A DNA stretch of 8,704 nucleotides from Nitrospirota bacterium. GTDB lineage: Bacteria; Nitrospirota_A; Leptospirillia; Leptospirillales; Leptospirillaceae. Under the pieces are notes generated by a model. It did not search any database. It saw only the letters and a list, made by a program, of their open reading frames with translations, and was not told where the DNA came from. The position numbers and the translations under genes are program-made. Below are positions 5,582 through 8,704 of the stretch, piece by piece. How positions within the stretch are numbered: position 1 is the stretch's first letter; each line of letters opens with the position of its first letter. The stretch lies in assembly GCA_021795275.1 (NCBI GenBank), contig JAJYPO010000090.1, positions 1 through 8,704 of the forward strand. Reading direction: 5' to 3'.

Positions 5582-7411
5582 ATGGCGCAATCATGGGACG
5601 TTCTGGTGGTCGGCGGGGGGCATGCGGGAATTGAAGCTGCCTATGCCTCCGCACGCTTGGGTCAGCGCACTCTCCTTGTCACGATGCATCTGGACCTGAT
5701 CGGCCAGATGTCCTGCAATCCTTCCGTCGGCGGGATCGGGAAGGGGCACCTCGTCCGGGAGGTCGATGCCATGGGCGGAGCCATGGGGGAACTTGCGGAC
5801 CGGTCCGGCCTTCAGTTCAAGATGCTCAATACCCGGAAGGGGGCGGCTGTCCAGGCTATCAGGGCCCAGTGTGACCGGACCCGGTACCGGATCGAAGCCC
5901 GACGGCTTCTCGACTCCCAGCCTACCCTCTTCCTTCGCCAGGGGGAGGTCAAGGACCTTGTCGTCTCCAACGGCACGGTCAATCAGGTGGTGCTCCATGA
6001 CGGATCCCGTCTCTCCTGCCGCGCCCTGGTCCTGACCACCGGAACCTTTCTAAACGGGAAACTCCACGTCGGTCTCGAAGCCACCCAGGGAGGCCGGGGG
6101 GGGGAACGGGCCTCCTCGGGTCTTTCGGTCATTCTTCCGGACAAATGTGGTCTTTCCCTCGGCCGGATGAAAACAGGGACGCCCCCGCGCCTTCTTGGCC
6201 GTTCGATCGATTTTGACCGCATGCTGATCCAGCCGGGAGATGATCCCATTCCCTTTTTTTCCCTTTTTTCACCCCCAAATTCCCTTTTTTTCGAGGGAGC
6301 CCAGAAACCCTGTTTTTTGACATCGACAACCGAGAAGACCCGGGAGATCATCGAAGGCAATCTCGACCGCTCCCCCCTCTACAGCGGGAAAATCCACGGG
6401 ATCGGTCCACGGTATTGCCCTTCCATCGAGGACAAGATCGTCAAATTTCCCCACCGGTCCACCCACCATGTTTTTGTCGAACCGGAAGGACTCGATGTCG
6501 ACGAGTTCTATCCCAACGGTATCTCCACAAGTCTTCCCCTCGACGTCCAGGAACAGATCATCGGTTCAATTCCAGGACTCGAAGAGGCGATTATCCTGAG
6601 GCCCGGCTATGCCGTGGAATATGACTTTGTCTTCCCGGACCAGCTTGATCACACCCTTCGGGCCAAAACCCTCTCCAATCTTTTCCTGGCAGGACAGATC
6701 AACGGAACCACCGGGTACGAGGAGGCCGCGGGCCAAGGTCTGGTCGCCGGGATCAATGCCGCCCTCACGGTCTCGGATCGGGCTCCCTGGTCCCCTGATC
6801 GCCTGGGGTCCTACCTCGGGGTGATGGTCGACGACCTCGTCACGCACAGCGTCGACGAGCCCTACCGGATGTTCACAAGCCGGGCGGAAAACCGCCTCTA
6901 TATCCGAAATGACAATGCGGCGGATCGGCTGACCCCCCAGGCCCAACTCCTGGGCCTTCTCCCGGACTGGAAGAGGGAGGAGTTTTTCCGGCGCACGGAG
7001 TTCCAGCGCTCCCTGAAGCTGGCCCTCTCCTCGACACGGAAAGGCGGCCGATCTCTCATGGAAAGGCTTCGGGCCCCGGAATCCTCTCTCTCCGAGTTTT
7101 TCGGGGAGGATCTTCCGGACCATTTTTCCCAGGCCCCCGCCCACTGGATTTCCTCACTGGAACAGGAGATCAAGTACGAAGGCTATGTCCGGATTTCGAA
7201 CGACCGCTGGAACCGACGGGAGGACCTTCCCATTCCGCCGGAAATTTTCGATCTGGAGCTCCCCGGCATTTCCCGCGAAGTCCATCACCGGCTTAAAAAG
7301 GCCCGCCCCTCCTGTCTCTCAGAGGCCCAGACCCTTCGGGGAATCACGCCAGGCTCCCTTGATCTTCTCAGGATCTCCATCCTCAAATTCCATCAAAAAG
7401 CCGAGACATGA
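5582..7411 (+). CDS. mnmG: tRNA uridine-5-carboxymethylaminomethyl modification enzyme MnmG
   Basis: MnmG (GidA) is the FAD- and NADH-dependent partner of MnmE in U34 tRNA modification. The dinucleotide-binding loop [12 protein letters not shown] is at residues 9-20. It is followed by the family blocks [21 protein letters not shown] (44-64), [18 protein letters not shown] (82-99), [11 protein letters not shown] (194-204), [11 protein letters not shown] (275-285), [10 protein letters not shown] (310-319), [16 protein letters not shown] (371-386) and FTSRAENRL (431-439). The C-terminal MnmE/tRNA-binding part has KYEGY (531-535) and ends within the helical region after 609 residues, close to the usual 610-630. 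Residues about 224-237 are encoded by a low-complexity CCC-T-run tract. CGGAG at 5568-5572 is a plausible ribosome binding site. Its TGA overlaps the rsmG ATG (ATGA), so the two genes are probably translationally coupled. Confidence 0.97.
   Translation: MAQSWDVLVVGGGHAGIEAAYASARLGQRTLLVTMHLDLIGQMSCNPSVGGIGKGHLVREVDAMGGAMGELADRSGLQFKMLNTRKGAAVQAIRAQCDRTRYRIEARRLLDSQPTLFLRQGEVKDLVVSNGTVNQVVLHDGSRLSCRALVLTTGTFLNGKLHVGLEATQGGRGGERASSGLSVILPDKCGLSLGRMKTGTPPRLLGRSIDFDRMLIQPGDDPIPFFSLFSPPNSLFFEGAQKPCFLTSTTEKTREIIEGNLDRSPLYSGKIHGIGPRYCPSIEDKIVKFPHRSTHHVFVEPEGLDVDEFYPNGISTSLPLDVQEQIIGSIPGLEEAIILRPGYAVEYDFVFPDQLDHTLRAKTLSNLFLAGQINGTTGYEEAAGQGLVAGINAALTVSDRAPWSPDRLGSYLGVMVDDLVTHSVDEPYRMFTSRAENRLYIRNDNAADRLTPQAQLLGLLPDWKREEFFRRTEFQRSLKLALSSTRKGGRSLMERLRAPESSLSEFFGEDLPDHFSQAPAHWISSLEQEIKYEGYVRISNDRWNRREDLPIPPEIFDLELPGISREVHHRLKKARPSCLSEAQTLRGITPGSLDLLRISILKFHQKAET
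6251..6291 (+). repeat. Homopyrimidine CCC-T-run tract inside mnmG
   Basis: Three runs of six or seven T, each preceded by CCC, lie at 6251-6260, 6261-6269 and 6282-6291, separated by an ACCCCCAAAT segment. The encoded stretch is rich in Phe, Ser, Pro and Leu and lies in a region where MnmG homologues vary. The reading frame is intact across it. Such runs are prone to polymerase slippage. Confidence 0.5.
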
Positions 7412-8004
7412 CCGCCAAGCTCGACGTGGGATGGCTCTCTCTTTCCGATCCCCTGCGGGAGAGGCTCGACCTTTACGCCGACCTTCTCCTGACCTGGAAC
7501 CAGAAGATCCGGCTGACCGGTTATACCACCCGGGACGAGATCCGGCGCCATCTGATCCTCGAATCCCTTCTCGCCTTCGAACTCCTTCGCGACCGCCTCC
7601 CCCCCGAGATCCTTGATTTCGGATCGGGAAACGGGACACCCGGGCTTCTGATCGCCCTCCTGAATCCGGCCTGTCGCGTCCTCCTTCTTGAACGGACCGA
7701 AAAAAAACGGATTTTTCTTGAATATGCCGCCACCCGCCTCGGACTTGCCAACATCACTACACGTCACGCCCTAACACACCCGATCGACTCCCCCTTCATC
7801 ATGATGAAGGCCATCACAATTGAAGATCTTCTTGCCGATCCCGCCATCCGGAAACACGCCAGGAGGCCCTTCACGCTGCTTCGGTTCGGAACCGAATTCC
7901 ATTCTGCTTGCATTCCTGTTTCCTCCTATGTCATAACAGGGGGCGTCGAACCCTGGGGCGAAAAGGCCTGTCTGTCGCTCACGGAGTCCATCTATCAAGG
8001 CTAA
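7408..8004 (+). CDS. rsmG: Divergent RsmG-like 16S rRNA (guanine-N7) methyltransferase
   Basis: RsmG (GidB) methylates N7 of G527 in 16S rRNA using S-adenosylmethionine. The first half fits: [21 protein letters not shown] (residues 20-40) matches the family's N-terminal helix, [10 protein letters not shown] (46-55) matches the RH-x-x-DSL motif, and [13 protein letters not shown] (68-80) is the SAM-binding loop. [22 protein letters not shown] continues the Rossmann fold. The second half is weak: the normally conserved SRA tripeptide reads MKA (133-135), and the later lysine-glycine motif is replaced by ITGG (176-179). At 198 residues it is slightly shorter than many homologues. Placement between mnmG and parA is the standard rsmG location, and the ATGA overlap with mnmG implies coupling. 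The call rests on the N-terminal half and context; loss or shift of activity is possible. Confidence 0.82.
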   Translation: MTAKLDVGWLSLSDPLRERLDLYADLLLTWNQKIRLTGYTTRDEIRRHLILESLLAFELLRDRLPPEILDFGSGNGTPGLLIALLNPACRVLLLERTEKKRIFLEYAATRLGLANITTRHALTHPIDSPFIMMKAITIEDLLADPAIRKHARRPFTLLRFGTEFHSACIPVSSYVITGGVEPWGEKACLSLTESIYQG

Positions 8005-8008
8005 TCCC

Positions 8009-8032
8009 AAAATGTTCCACGTGGAACATTTT
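8009..8032. promoter_or_regulatory. parS: parS centromere site (ParB-binding palindrome) in the parA leader
   Basis: The core TGTTCCACGTGGAACA at 8013-8028 is a perfect 16-base palindrome matching the known chromosomal parS consensus (TGTT-y-CACGTG-r-AACA). Flanking AAAA and TTTT extend the perfect symmetry to 24 bases. ParB nucleates here and spreads, loading SMC and working with ParA to separate origins. It lies between the rsmG stop and the parA ribosome binding site, so bound ParB may also affect parA transcription. No second copy was seen in this window. Confidence 0.93.
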
Positions 8033-8035
8033 CAT

Positions 8036-8040
8036 GGAGG
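8036..8040 (+). promoter_or_regulatory. Strong ribosome binding site of parA
   Basis: GGAGG at 8036-8040 is six bases before the parA ATG at 8047, one of the best Shine-Dalgarno matches in the window. It begins four bases after the parS palindrome. Confidence 0.6.
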
Positions 8041-8046
8041 ACCCAA

Positions 8047-8704
8047 ATGACACGCATCGTAGCGATTGCGAACCAAAAAGGGGGAGTCGGAAAAACGACG
8101 ACAACGATCAATCTCGCCGCCTCTCTTGCAGTGGAGGAAAAAAAGGTCCTCGTGATCGACCTCGACCCCCAGTCCAACACCTCCAGCGGATTGGGACTCT
8201 CGTCCGGAACACCCTCCCGCTCCTCCTACGAGCTTCTGGCCGGAAAGTACTCCTTGGGAGACCTTGTCCAGAAAACGGCGCTCCCCTGCCTCAGTGCGGT
8301 CCCGTGCTCCGTGGCAATGGCAGGATTCGAGCCCGAGGCAGCCACGATCGACCCCTCCCTGCGCCACCGCCTTCTCAAGGACAATCTCCCGGAACAAGGA
8401 CTCTCCGATTTCGAATACGTTCTTCTCGATTGCCCACCCTCCCTGGGATTCATCACGCTCAATGCCCTTGTTGCCGCCCATTCAGTCCTCATTCCCGTCC
8501 AGTGTGAATATTTTGCCCTGGAGGGTCTTGGCCAGCTCATGAAAACGATGGAGCGGGTCCGGCAAAAATGGAACACGGGCCTGACGATCGAAGGGATACT
8601 CCCGACCATGTTCGACCGAAGGAATCGTCTCAGCACCTCTGTCCTCGAAGAACTGAAAAAGCACTTTCCAAGGGAGGTCTTCTCGAGCATCATTCCAAGA
8701 TCGG
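8047..8704 (+). CDS. parA: Chromosome-partitioning ATPase ParA/Soj (C-terminus beyond the window)
   Basis: ParA is a deviant-Walker ATPase that binds the nucleoid non-specifically as an ATP dimer and moves ParB-parS complexes. The frame is open for 219 codons to the window edge. It shows the deviant Walker A KGGVGKTTT (residues 11-19, with K11 and K16), the A' motif VIDLDPQSN (36-44), Walker B YVLLDCPPS (124-132) and the VQCEYFALEGL segment (150-160). MFDRRNRLSTSV (188-199) corresponds to the basic DNA-binding surface of Soj-type proteins. It begins with the Walker A region, without an N-terminal helix-turn-helix, so it is the chromosomal or small ParA type and not the P1/F plasmid type. Typical members have about 250-260 residues, so roughly 35-40 are missing. 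The adjoining parS and rsmG mark it as the chromosomal copy; parB probably follows. Confidence 0.97.
   Translation, partial: MTRIVAIANQKGGVGKTTTTINLAASLAVEEKKVLVIDLDPQSNTSSGLGLSSGTPSRSSYELLAGKYSLGDLVQKTALPCLSAVPCSVAMAGFEPEAATIDPSLRHRLLKDNLPEQGLSDFEYVLLDCPPSLGFITLNALVAAHSVLIPVQCEYFALEGLGQLMKTMERVRQKWNTGLTIEGILPTMFDRRNRLSTSVLEELKKHFPREVFSSIIPRS

Noticed and set aside
6251..6291. Programmed frameshift site in mnmG
   Set aside because: The T-runs could permit slippage, but the zero frame encodes a complete 609-residue MnmG with all motifs on both sides, so no frameshift is required.
6566..7144. A 192-residue minus-strand frame within mnmG
   Set aside because: Antisense shadow of conserved MnmG motifs, with no ribosome binding site or family resemblance.
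7908..8507. A 199-residue plus-strand frame spanning rsmG, parS and parA
   Set aside because: It is out of frame with both RsmG and ParA and reads through the parS palindrome; its Arg/Pro/Ser-rich product has no recognisable domain.

Overview
The window looks like a stretch of bacterial chromosome close to the replication origin. It carries a compact plus-strand series of housekeeping genes (rplI, rpmH, rnpA, yidD, yidC, mnmE, mnmG, rsmG, parA) and, at the left end, two minus-strand genes for anaerobic cobalamin synthesis (cbiD and the start of a cbiE-like gene). The rpmH-rnpA-yidD-yidC-mnmE-mnmG-rsmG-parA order is a classical origin-proximal arrangement. A perfect parS centromere site between rsmG and parA supports this independently. 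YidC has an N-terminal membrane segment and a large periplasmic domain, so the cell is a diderm (Gram-negative-type) bacterium. The sequence is moderately GC-rich, with C- and T-rich coding strands. A Nitrospirota or Leptospirillum-like host is possible, but that is a guess from general character and no diagnostic marker is visible.

Left end (1-1342, minus strand): cbiD, followed by a downstream gene whose GTG start overlaps the cbiD stop by 8 bases. That second gene runs off the window, and its first 48 residues look like the N-terminus of a CbiE/CobL-type precorrin methyltransferase. Positions 1343-1406 form a short divergent spacer that must hold promoters for both directions.

Middle (1407-2602): ribosomal protein bL9, a 74-base spacer with a clear stem-loop, bL34 (only 44 codons), the RNase P protein with a TTG start, and the small membrane-insertion factor YidD. 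Next (2654-8004) come YidC, the two subunits of the tRNA U34 modification enzyme (MnmE and MnmG), and a divergent RsmG. Gaps are short: from a 4-base overlap to about 50 bases. This suggests one long transcript or a few overlapping ones.

Right end (8009-8704): a 24-base perfect palindrome containing parS, then parA/soj, cut by the window edge after 219 codons. Together these are the start of a ParABS chromosome-segregation locus; parB would be expected just outside.

Functionally, the plus-strand genes cover ribosome parts (bL9, bL34), tRNA 5' maturation (RnpA), membrane protein insertion (YidD, YidC), tRNA wobble modification (MnmE-MnmG), 16S rRNA methylation (RsmG) and origin segregation (ParA-parS). 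There is no gene-free stretch over 300 bases, and I saw no RNA gene, mobile element or CRISPR array. I did not find a wholly new system. The features most worth a second look are the parS site placed in the parA leader, the possible stop-restart relay between rpmH and rnpA, the divergent RsmG, and rplI sitting in front of rpmH.
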